Assembly (NCBI GenBank): GCA_020746835.1
Contig: JAGPNK010000006.1
Span: forward strand, 124,001 to 188,000
Length of the DNA: 64,000 bases
DNA from: Stachybotrys elegans
Lineage: Eukaryota; Ascomycota; Sordariomycetes; Hypocreales; Stachybotryaceae
Direction of reading: 5' to 3'
Shown one piece after another: positions 22,313 to 31,941 of this stretch. Position 1 is the first letter of the stretch. Every line of letters begins with the position of its first letter. The notes under the pieces were generated by a model. That model did not search any database. It worked only from the letters and a program-made list of their open reading frames with translations, and was not told where the DNA came from. Position numbers and translations under genes: made by a program.

Positions 22313-24843
22313 ATGTCTTTCTGGGCTGACATGATTGGCTCTATTGAGATGACGGGGCCCGCGACCGCTACCACCACTTCTTCCGTTGCCAAACCAGCAG
22401 CTGCCGTACCAGATTGCGACGACGTCCACCGCCAGGGCACCACGTCCGCCGCTCTCAACATGCCTCGGGGCGTGCAAGCTGACGTCTCCAGCGCGAATCG
22501 TGATGCCGATCAGCAGCCAGAGTCAACAGGGCCAAGCCGCCGTCTGGCCTGCGACCCATGCCGGGAGCGCAAGGTACGCTGCGACAGACAGCAGCCCAGT
22601 TGCGGGAGATGCGCCCGGCTGCGACACGAATGCAGCTATTCCAGCCCCTCCAAGCAGACGACAGCAAAGACGGATCTCTCGCGTCTCCTCATGACCCTCC
22701 ACAGTCGCCTCAGTACGTTGAGAGCTCCCGGCGCTCCCGGCGCCCATTCTCCTTCTCTCTAACAGTGGCTGACGTTCCCCCCCTCCCCTCCACAGCACAA
22801 GCAGAAGCACAACTTGCGCAGCGCTCGCTCGAAATCCCATTCGACGTGCCCTGGCCAGATCTCGGCATATCGCCAACCACTGCCACCACCTTGGGCGAAC
22901 CCACCGTCTCCAGTCTTGCTCCTATCCCGACGATCCTACCGAATAGCCAGGCGCCTCGAGACTTCCTCAGCATGCCCATGGACCCTGTTGGCGATGTGGA
23001 CATGATGTACTCCTTCATGCTGGACGCTAACGGCGAATGGTTCGTCGTCTCCATCCACCTTGCCTCGTCCAAATAACCTTATCCCCCAATATCTTGGCGA
23101 GCGACGCTAACTCCACAGCCAGGTCTAACAACGCCTCCTCCAGCGGGGTCCCGGCCGGTATCGACTCCACCATGCCCGATCTGCCCGGCGCTCAGTCGGC
23201 TCCCAACAATACCATCCCAGTCTTCGACTTCAACAGCATCTCTAAGCCGCCATCCCGGGCCTTCTCCTCGTCCTCGTCCTCCGAGACAAGGAGTGGACCG
23301 AGCGCCTCGGCTATCGAAGCCGGTCTCCTTGCTCAGCTGTACGTAGTTGCGCCCCCCCCCCCCCAACCACGCAACCCCACAGACGCTAAGCTTTGGATCC
23401 TAACAAGAATAGGCATGCCAAGTTTTTCGAAATCTTTGACCCAGTCCTACCCATGGTTAACCGGGCACGGTTCCAGCTCGAGCTGGCCCAAGATGCATCT
23501 GCCATTGACGTGCAGGGGTTGTCATTCGCCGTGGCTGCACTGGGGGCTCTCGCTGCCCCCGAGTTCGCCTTTGCCCAGGAACGCTGTTACAACCAGGCCC
23601 GCGAGCTTCTGGACATGTGTGAGCGTCAAGAGAAGGGAGGCTCCCTGGCAAACATCAACGCACTGCAGACATGCGTGCTGCTTACGCTCTACGAGTTTAG
23701 GCGGCCCAATTTCGCCCGCTCCTGGATGACCCTGGGCCGTGCTATCCGGCTCTGCAAGATGATGGGCCTGGACAGGCTGGATGCCGAAGCAGCGAGTGGC
23801 TTTCCACCCCAGCCATGGGATGTCCACCTCTCCCTGCCCCCTGTCAGCAGCCCGTCAGCCCTGGAGGAGCGCCGCCGTACCTTCTGGATACTCTACATTT
23901 TCGATGCCTCCGCTGCCATCCGATCAGGGACGGAGACGGCATTTGGTCCCATGCAGGTGAGTCAATTGGTGGGCTGCCTTGGCTGCTCTATCTTACACGC
24001 ATGCAAGAGATGCCGGATACTGATATCGCTTAGATACCTGTGCGCCTACCCGATGCAGCTGACCTTTCTCATATCACGGAGGAGAGCACTATGCCTTCGC
24101 TGCAGCAAGTTGAGAGCCTGCCATTGGCGCCCACTCTGCCACCGTTCGCGGGGACCGCTCTCGTCGTCTCGCTCTATCGTCGCTGCTGCGAACACGTTCG
24201 CCTCTCGCGTCAACCGACAGCATCCTCCTCGTACCCATTTTGGGTCGCTCACTACCGCCTCGATCGCGCCATTTCTGATTGTCGCGCTCGAATATCTCCT
24301 GACTATCAAGGTGTACTATCAATCACCTTGTGGATGAACTTAGCCGCCGTGGAGCTGTGGCTGCATGAGACGGCGCTGAGCAAGACCGAGGCCGAGTCTC
24401 ACCTACCTCCCACCCTAAGGACAGAGGCAGTAAACCGATGCGGTGCCGCCGCCGCTTGCATCCTAAAACACGTCCGACAGGGACAGCAGTTTGTGGGCAT
24501 GCAGAGAGAGAGTTTCCGGATAAGCAACGTCTTCATAATGTGGCCCATGACTCTAGCCATGACAGTGTATCGGTCCTTGGCACGGCGAAGAACAGAGCAG
24601 AGGGAGAGGAGCATCAGCATAGGTACCACACCTGGTGATTCTGTTGCCGGCAGCATCATTAGTGGCGGTGGCAATGCAGAGCACCAAGATGCGGTACGGA
24701 TCCTGGTCAGGGCGTTGCAGGAGCTGATACCACCGGAGCTGATACCAGCCGGTGCATTAGAAGAGCTAGACGACGTGGCTGCTGGGTCTGACGTCGAGCA
24801 GGGAAACAAGGATAACAAGAGGCGGCGAACCCATAGTTTCTGA
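22313..24843 (+). CDS. Zn2Cys6 (Gal4-type) transcription factor with fungal middle-homology domain
   Basis: Five exons (22313-22712, 22796-23039, 23123-23338, 23413-23956, 24034-24843) give 737 aa. The zinc cluster lies at C80, C83, C90, C97, C100 and C107 with perfect 2-6-6-2-6 spacing. A Ser/Pro-rich linker follows, then the fungal-specific regulatory domain beginning at LHAKFFEIFDP and running through ALGALAAPEF, ALQTCVLLTLYEF and RRRTFWILYIFD. Residues after about 700 are charged and basic (NKDNKRRR). It is a nuclear DNA-binding regulator that recognises CGG-type triplets as a class feature; its target genes cannot be inferred. Intron 3 is 74 nt with a 13-C tract and may be a weak splice site. 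It is convergent with the ferric reductase, so co-transcription is not suggested. Confidence 0.9.
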
Positions 24844-25624
24844 AATGAATGCAATACCTCTATATCCGATTGTCTATTACGTGCTACTGTACCTAAGCGC
24901 TACTCTCTCTCGGGAAGTATTTGGCCCGGCATGAAAGTCGCCTATCAGCCACTTTGGCTGAATCTCCCCTTGGGCTGTTCTCGAGCGGAAGAGGTCAAGA
25001 TCTCGATCGTGCAGAGTGGCTGGCAATACGCGCGTCTGACTCCCCCACGCGAGGCTTGACCTTATTCCCCATCGGGCACTGATCTCACATTCCACCATCT
25101 CCTTGCATGCTGTTCCCTGACCAAGCCACGGCGGCCACCCCGTGGGGTGTTCTAGATATTGCTGAATTGGGCCGCGATCCCAGTGCACGGATCAAAGTTG
25201 CCCGGCTTACTTGGGAGTCCAGCGATTGATCATGCAGTTAGGAGGGAGGGGGGAAGGATGGATGGGAATGGCGGAAATTCCCGACTTTTGCCATATGGGA
25301 TAGATAACGTGGGAATTCCCCATCCTGTGCGCAATGGGATAGATAAGAGTGGCGCCGAGGAGGCTCCCTCAACAGCATAGACAGTAACAAATACATGGAT
25401 GACAGTAAGTACATAAATTTCCGTGAACTATGGATAGTAGCATCGGATATGAGCCTTTCCATGGTTATATTCCTCAATTATGTAGAGGCTGATAGGTGCT
25501 GGCCCTTTAAGATTGAATGTAAGATAAAGACTCTACCCCGATATATGTAGTGACAGAGCGCCGAGTATGGAGGGCTTGATGGATATAACTGTTCTTGTTT
25601 AATAGTCTAAATACTCAAAACCTG
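24844..25624. other. Intergenic between convergent TF and ferric reductase
   Basis: No gene is supported. The tails of two convergent genes meet here, and the space contains a pair of identical 13-bp GATA-bearing words at 25295-25307 and 25334-25346. Confidence 0.6.
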
Positions 25625-27577
25625 CTATTCTAAACGATTATCGCATACCAGACCAACGTCAAAACGGCTGTCTCCTCTCCAAACACTCTGACCAGAGTTG
25701 CATTTGGCAACAGCACTTCTCAAATCACTAATCATTGCTCCAGGCCCACTGCCAAACACTGTCGTACGGCCTCTAATAGTGCTCTGGACAAATGAAGGAA
25801 CCAAGACCTTCAAGTCTGGCCGGGCGTTGGAGTTTTCACCAGAAACTCCAGTTCCGTGGGGTTCTAACAAGCTATTTCCCGCGGAGGAAATGTCGACTAC
25901 CGACTCTTCAAGCACGGCCTTGCTGTCCTCCTCGACATGGCTTGCAGAGGACGTCTGTGACTTCTCTCTTGTGACAAAAATTTGCACATTCACCCCGTGA
26001 ATCTGGCTGGCCTGGTGAAGTGCTTCTAGTTCTTGCTGTACCCAGGCCGTGTCCGAATTCTTTCTGATGGCCCAAACGAGCTGTATCTTTCGGTTCTCGG
26101 ATACTGGCTGTGATACAAGCCAGAGCAGAACTGGCAGGACATATGTGATGCCAGTACCGCCGGCGACACAAAGTACGTTGACGTCTTGTGTAAGATGTTC
26201 TGCAATTGACTCGCCGTAGGAGCCAGATAGAATCAACGGGGTGGTTGCGCCAGCGTTTTCGGCAAGCTGCGCAGAGGCCAGAGCTGCAAGCTTCTTGGTT
26301 TCGCCGCTCTTTGCCCGGAGAATGTAGGAGTGCTTGACCAGACCATTTCGGACTACCGGCAAGCTCAAAGGTGTAAAAGGGTGAGACTGCCAGATGCTGC
26401 ATTTCGTGAAGCAGAGATAGAAGTGTTGACCAATCTTCCATGGATCTTGAGAGTGGTTGAAATCCAGGCGCACGACGTCGCCGTTGTCCGAGTCTGGGAA
26501 ATAGGTCATAGCCGCATCGATGGCCTTGAAGCCCAGCGAGCCCTCGGAAACGAATTGATGATGGACCAGAGCGCTCCGGATAAGTCGCAACACCCGATCG
26601 AGAAACCAGATGATAAGCGAGGGGTACATAAAGCAGGAGAGCTTGTCCCAGTGAGCATAGCAAGCGCCGATGTAGACCATGGCCAGCACGTAGTGAGCCT
26701 TGCGGAAAAACTCATAGCCTGTTCGGCGAATGACAAACGGCAGACTCAGAACAAACAAAAGTAGAAGAAGTAGGGTGGCAACGATGCCCCAAATCATATA
26801 TCTCTCCGTCACGAGCTGCAATGCAGCAGCCGGCTGCGGCGCATACAATCGAGTCTCAATGACAATCCAACCGATAGTGTGCAGAACTCCCTGAACGACA
26901 ATGATGTACCCCAGCCAGCGATGCAGGAAGTTGAAGCTCTGATAGGGAACACCAGTGAGGAGGCTCAAGATGGATTCTCGACTAGCCAGCATAATACTCA
27001 GCGGCGTGAGCGCGTAGGCAAGAACTCCAACACGGTTCGACCAAGGGCCGAGAGTTGACCGGATGGTGTAAACGCCTTCCATGTCGGGCACCGCGACAAT
27101 CCAGTGGTTGTAGATAAGGCCGGCGAAACTGGCAATCGTGAGGTACGCTACCAGGATTGCCAGAATAGCCACCTGGAAGCGGGTTGTGCGCCCAAAGATG
27201 GAACGGGGGGCGTCTGGCAGGAGTTCGGAGGAGACAAAAGAGGCGACGGTTCTCTTGATCCGCCCCTCACCCCTGTGTGGTTCCCCCATGGCCTTTTCGC
27301 CATCCTGCGCCAAGAGTTCGTCGGATCTCCGTGACGCGAAGATCTTGCGACCAAAGGCCCAGGATAGCAGAACGCCGGCTATGATGGCCCAGAGAATTCC
27401 TGAAAAGACCATGCTGTTGTCGTGGCCCCAGTAGACAAGATCCAAGTACTCGCAAGTCAAGGGGTCCCTGGCGCATGGAAGGGCACGTTCCGAGTAGCCA
27501 AAATGGGTTTCTATGATGGCGGCATCGGACATGTCCATGCTATGGCGAGCCGCGAGACGGAATCCCGCTTCTTCCAT
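25625..27577 (-). CDS. Ferric/cupric reductase-type NADPH oxidoreductase (FRE family)
   Basis: One uninterrupted exon encodes 650 aa from the Met at 27577. The order is a short head, an isolated first TM, and a six-TM ferric-reductase domain. The heme-ligand helices are YQSFNFLHRWLGY...VLHTIGW and FFRKAHYVL...CYAHW. HPFTPLS is the FAD-binding motif, GGTGITYVLPVL the NADPH-binding glycine loop, and VFGSGPGAM the C-terminal NAD(P)-binding CG-like motif. FRE enzymes reduce extracellular Fe(III)/Cu(II) or siderophores at the plasma membrane before uptake. The frame is open to a Met at 27742, which would add 55 residues; 27577 or the MDMSDA Met 13 residues further in fits the family start better. 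No iron-uptake partner gene is adjacent. Confidence 0.88.
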   Translation of the reverse strand: MEEAGFRLAARHSMDMSDAAIIETHFGYSERALPCARDPLTCEYLDLVYWGHDNSMVFSGILWAIIAGVLLSWAFGRKIFASRRSDELLAQDGEKAMGEPHRGEGRIKRTVASFVSSELLPDAPRSIFGRTTRFQVAILAILVAYLTIASFAGLIYNHWIVAVPDMEGVYTIRSTLGPWSNRVGVLAYALTPLSIMLASRESILSLLTGVPYQSFNFLHRWLGYIIVVQGVLHTIGWIVIETRLYAPQPAAALQLVTERYMIWGIVATLLLLLLFVLSLPFVIRRTGYEFFRKAHYVLAMVYIGACYAHWDKLSCFMYPSLIIWFLDRVLRLIRSALVHHQFVSEGSLGFKAIDAAMTYFPDSDNGDVVRLDFNHSQDPWKIGQHFYLCFTKCSIWQSHPFTPLSLPVVRNGLVKHSYILRAKSGETKKLAALASAQLAENAGATTPLILSGSYGESIAEHLTQDVNVLCVAGGTGITYVLPVLLWLVSQPVSENRKIQLVWAIRKNSDTAWVQQELEALHQASQIHGVNVQIFVTREKSQTSSASHVEEDSKAVLEESVVDISSAGNSLLEPHGTGVSGENSNARPDLKVLVPSFVQSTIRGRTTVFGSGPGAMISDLRSAVAKCNSGQSVWRGDSRFDVGLVCDNRLE

Positions 27578-27782
27578 GTCTGCTGATGATTGTGTTGCGC
27601 AGATCCGATGATGCCGACGGGGGAGGAGGTTGACAGGGCGCTGTTCGCAAATTGCGCTCTTCGAGAGAGAAGGCAGTCCGACAGCTCGAGAGGTCGATAC
27701 TAGGCGAGCCTCACCATACGCCGGGTCAAGGTCTATTGGCAAAACGATAATTGCTCATTTCTCAGGCACGCGGAAACAGTGT

Positions 27783-27791
27783 CTATATAAG
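27783..27791 (-). promoter_or_regulatory. TATA box of the ferric reductase
   Basis: CTTATATAG on the minus strand, about 205 bp upstream of the Met at 27577 and only about 40 bp from the alternative Met at 27742. The distance supports the internal Met as the real start. Confidence 0.5.
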
Positions 27792-28263
27792 ATCTTGGAG
27801 TTTCCCCTATCCACAATATTGACTAGTTGACTGGGGCCGTAGGGCGATTGAGAAGGATTGAGAACGTTTTTTTATCCACTCTTTATCTCTTGGTATATTC
27901 CTGGACTTGGCGTCCAGTGGAGCTGTGCGCGCAATCAAGGACAGCTTGACGACGGGGGTTACAGCCAGGATGAGGTCTCTGTGTGAGTTTGACTATGGTG
28001 GAGCGTCAGATGGTTTCAATGAGTAAACCACAGAAGACAAGATTGCAAGGAAGTACTATTATTCGGCACCCTTGGTGTCTGGATAGGATAAACAACAAAG
28101 CGCAAAAATATCGTCCTCAGCAGTAGGAATAGGATGCTGGTCTCAATGCCGAGACTGGTGCCTAGCGCCCAGATAGCCAGCAAAAACGGGTTTCCTCGGG
28201 GGTGGGTTCTCGAAGAAAGCACTTTTTCTATGCAAAAGGCTCCCATTAGAACCGCAAACTCAC

Positions 28264-28379
28264 GAACTGTAGTCTGTGTCTAGTAAGAAATTACGAGGCA
28301 TAAGATCAGTGCGTATCAATCCTGAGAGAAAGATGTGAAACACTCGCAGTTGCTCTGGGTCTACCTTCTTTGTGTATTG
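28264..28379 (-). pseudogene. Possible APH-kinase remnant
   Basis: An open run of about 40 codons on the minus strand reads VDPEQLRVFHIFLSG and then RTDLMPRNFLLDTDY. The second part resembles the H-x-D-L-x-x-x-N-x-L-x-D catalytic loop of APH-fold kinases, with Arg in place of the usual His. A GTGAGT donor follows, but the continuation shows no IDW motif. It is a weak, broken relic at best. Confidence 0.25.
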
Positions 28380-30618
28380 GGCTTGCTTTTATGCTCCCTG
28401 ATATGGATCTGGCCTTCCAAGATCAATGAACAGGACTCGGGGTTAGGTGCAATTTGTTTTGGAGTAAAAAGGTAAACATAGCTAGGCAGTATATCTGAAT
28501 TTCGCACTGCATGTTCTGCATGTTCTCCTACTCCTTGGTCGGGTTGTGAAGATTTCATAACGGCGTTTGGTGATGTGTCCAGAAGGCAGTGGTTCAATGA
28601 GTGCTATTCTGCCTAGGCAAACGAGATGTCCCTAGATAAGAGTGCACTACGCCATTGCGATTATCTGGGATTCTAATCGCCGCGTGTGGCCAGTCGGAGT
28701 GCCTCTCTTTCCCACTGACCTGGAACTGGACTATAATAGGGAGTCTGCGGTAACAATGCCATTGCTCCATCGTTGCAACGTTGGAGTTGGGTGATTGAGT
28801 AGAAGACAGAGATTCACGGTTGCATACAACAGGGTTCGTTCACATCGTCCAATTGGTTAGGACGAAGAAGTCTGGATAAATGTCACAGAGAAAGAAAAGA
28901 GCCAATAGGAAACTTGATATTAGCAAGGCAATGCCCCATGTCACAAAATACACAGCCGCAGACAGTCTTTTCCCCTGTTGTCCCTTTTGAAATAAATATT
29001 GGTGTTCTTTCGACACACTCGTATGGCATGTGAGAGGGTCGTGGTTCCTAGAAACTAGTCTTTAATGATTTCGACGGCGCAAGAGAGGGCACATACGGCA
29101 AGGACTATGGGCATCTCTAGACAATCCAATGACAAGACCGTTTATGATCATCATTCTAATAATAGCTGTTACTACGCGATTAGACGAATAGACAATTCGA
29201 ATAATTCCGACACCATAAATCCGACTCTCTTCCAGTGCGGAGTATCCCCGTGATTCTGGGCCTTGTCTAGGCCAAGGTCTCCCAAAGCAGCAACTTCCGT
29301 GACGCAATGTATGTCCTGCTGGCTTTGCATGGTTGTCGCAACGGCCGCCTTACCACCGCCCTCTCCTAGGACACGGCGGGGGTGTCGCGTTCGTTCGCGC
29401 AGCGAGCGAGCTGGATTTGGTATCAGAGCATTGCTACTTCAGCGGGCGCTTTTCCCGACACCTGAACTGACCTGACTTCTTGATCCTTGTCATCTCTCGG
29501 CATGAAGAGTGCTGTCAGGGTGGTCAGGGTGCTGGTGCTGGGTGAACGGGAGGGGGAGGGGGAATCTCGTGACTATTACGAGAAGGGTTATCATGTATTG
29601 CCTGCCCAGGTATTCTTACTGCAGTATTCTGTCAGATGGAGGAGCAGGGTCAGATGTGCTTCATGTGTGTCAGATGGAAAATCTTGGTAGCGCGAACATG
29701 CAGCAGGTGGGAATGTAAACAATATTACCACGATGAGATAAGATACGGACCCCTGGGGTCCTCAATTGACCCTCTATCTTGTCCGCATTCGAACTTGACC
29801 GAACAAATTCTGACAGCCTGCATGGCGCGTCAGTAGCCCTCATGCGAGGTAATGGCAAGGGATAGGCATCAGCAGGCAGAGTCTGGAAAGGCCGATTCCA
29901 TGCTGAACATGGCCAACGTCATCATTAGATGGGGATTTGGATGATTTCGATGGGTAAAGAGGAGCTGGGAGAGAAGGCGATTATTCCCCATGTGGGAATA
30001 TTATGAGTGTCGTACGAGCAGCCTACGCGAGCCCGGGGTAAGCGATCTGATAGACAGGCCCGAGATGAGCACCCCAGCATGTGTATCTGCGGACCCCTCT
30101 TTGTTCCCATCACGTTGGAGCTCTTCATGCGACTCTGCGTTTGTAGCTGAGCTTTGCATTCTCGGCGTGCTGCAATTCATCGTACGGCCGACGGAAGCTA
30201 CAAATTCCAGGACCATGCGATGGATTCTCACTCGCCGGACTGGGTAAAGCCGGGTAGTCCGCAAATGAAGCAGCATGCAATGCGTTGGAGAAATGAAGGA
30301 TCCTGTGAATGACAACGCCTCCCGGAGATCGTGGGAGGGGGTCCAGACCCAGGAGACTGGTCGAAGAAGCCAGCTGAAGACAGCCCTAGCCATTCACCCA
30401 ACCCAAATTAGAGATAGAGCAGGCTTCATAGTCTATGGTAATGCCTCTATGTTATTCGCTGCTGCATTCCTGCTCCACGAGGCTTTGCGGCTGAATGGCC
30501 AGGCCAGACATTAAGATTTGCACCAATGCCCGAACTGAGGGCTGGTCGCAAATCATCACGCCAGGATGTTACGATGTGGGAGCTGATGTAACTTGTCACA
30601 TGCCAGCCTTCTCATAGC

Positions 30619-30626
30619 TATATATT
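30619..30626 (+). promoter_or_regulatory. TATA box of the aromatic-loop membrane protein
   Basis: TATATATT, 111 bp upstream of the start codon at 30737. Confidence 0.45.
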
Positions 30627-30736
30627 GAGCGCGAGGGACCGCCGAGTATCAACCATGAGTCTGTTCCTTAGCTCGAACTAACATCTCAAAAAACTAACAA
30701 CCCAACACAGAAAAAAGACAGCAAATCCACGTCAAG

Positions 30737-31542
30737 ATGGCGAGCAACGGCGGAGCACACAAGTTCTTGTCAGTGATCCTCAGGGTCTGCGAGATTGGCT
30801 GCGGTGCAATCGTGATGGGCATCCTAGGACACTTCACTTATATCCTGGGCGACTACAATGCCCACGCCGATGGGAGAATCGTCTACGCCATGGTCGTTGC
30901 GGGACTGGCCATCATATACTCCTTCCTTTTGGTGCTGCCCTTCAACGTACTCTTCAAGGCGTTCCCCATCGACTTCATATTATTCGTCATGTGGCTCATA
31001 GCATTCGCCTTGCTTGCCAACGTAAGTCCTCATCAAGCCCTTTCCCCAACAATGGAAGCTATCTGTGGCATTTGACTAACTGCTTGTTACAGAGGGCCGG
31101 CACGTGTAGCGGAGATTGGTATTGGTCCTATTGGTTTCGGTACTGGAACATCTATGACAACTTTTGGGATGATTGGTATGAATATAACGAGTACCCGGGT
31201 GGTTCTGGATGCGGCTTCTGGAGGACGGTCCTGGCGTTCTCCTTCATCGGCATGGTCCTTCACCTCCTGAGCGGAATACTGGTGAGTCATTCGGAAGCGT
31301 GATATATGTATGTGTGTTGGCTTGTACACTGACACCTTTCAGGGGGCCTACGTTGTCCAAAACTACCGTCGCCTCAGGGATGGAACCCCAACTCCAGCCA
31401 CGCGCACGGAGAGGCTGTTTGGGTATGTGCAAGAACCCTTGCTCCATTTCCAGCTTGCTAACGTGACCACAGTCGTCGTCCCAAGGCTGTCGCAGCGGGT
31501 CAGAATGTGGGAATGAGGTCAACTGGGCCCTCGGTGGTGTAG
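30737..31542 (+). CDS. Four-TM protein with Trp/Tyr-rich loop (MARVEL-like topology)
   Basis: Four exons (30737-31021, 31093-31281, 31343-31422, 31473-31542) give 207 aa. Helices lie near residues 10-33, 47-69, 74-95 and 138-158. Between helices 3 and 4, about residues 103-130 are extraordinarily aromatic (DWYWSYWFRYWNIYDNFWDD) and are bracketed by cysteines at 100 and about 134 (TCSGD and GSGCG). The tail is basic and Gly/Pro-containing. The topology fits MARVEL/tetraspan-like fungal membrane-organising proteins (Nce102 type), but the aromatic loop is atypical and no family is certain. The loop is probably luminal or extracellular and could form an interfacial platform. All splice sites join in phase. 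Confidence 0.78.
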
Positions 31543-31941
31543 TTGAAGCACATCGATTTACACTCCAGAGCTGGCCAGTGTGCAGTGGAAGACAGCTTCC
31601 GGCACAGCTCATCATTAATAAATGTAACGGAGCATTGGACACTGCCAAGGAGATGTAATATATAATAACCTTATGCCGTTGCGACTCATGTCTCGTGAAC
31701 AGTGGATTCAACCACGCGTCTGTTGTAAAACTAGAAAGTGTCATGAATGTACGGCGTAATAATTGCGGAACTATATCATCGCAGGACGCAAGGTATGGAG
31801 AGGGTAGTAAGTTTGACAGGACTATTACGAAGTATATTTGCAACCCACAAGTACTGAGACGGGGTTCTCATCACATTCCTTCATTTGCTGCGCTGGGTGG
31901 TTTATACCTTCATAGCTATCACAAGCTCCACTGAACTTTCG
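31543..31941. other. Intergenic between convergent genes
   Basis: These 399 bp separate the plus-strand membrane-protein gene from the minus-strand beta-helix enzyme. The sequence is AT-rich 3' flank of both, and no gene is seen. Confidence 0.6.

Larger units (their letters stand above)
27578..30736. other. 3.2-kb gene-poor region upstream of the ferric reductase
   Basis: No intact gene is supported. The region includes the ferric-reductase promoter (its TATA box is at 27783-27791), a kinase-like remnant at 28264-28379 on the minus strand, a retroelement-PBS-like word at 29418-29429, and the promoter of the next gene. Confidence 0.55.
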
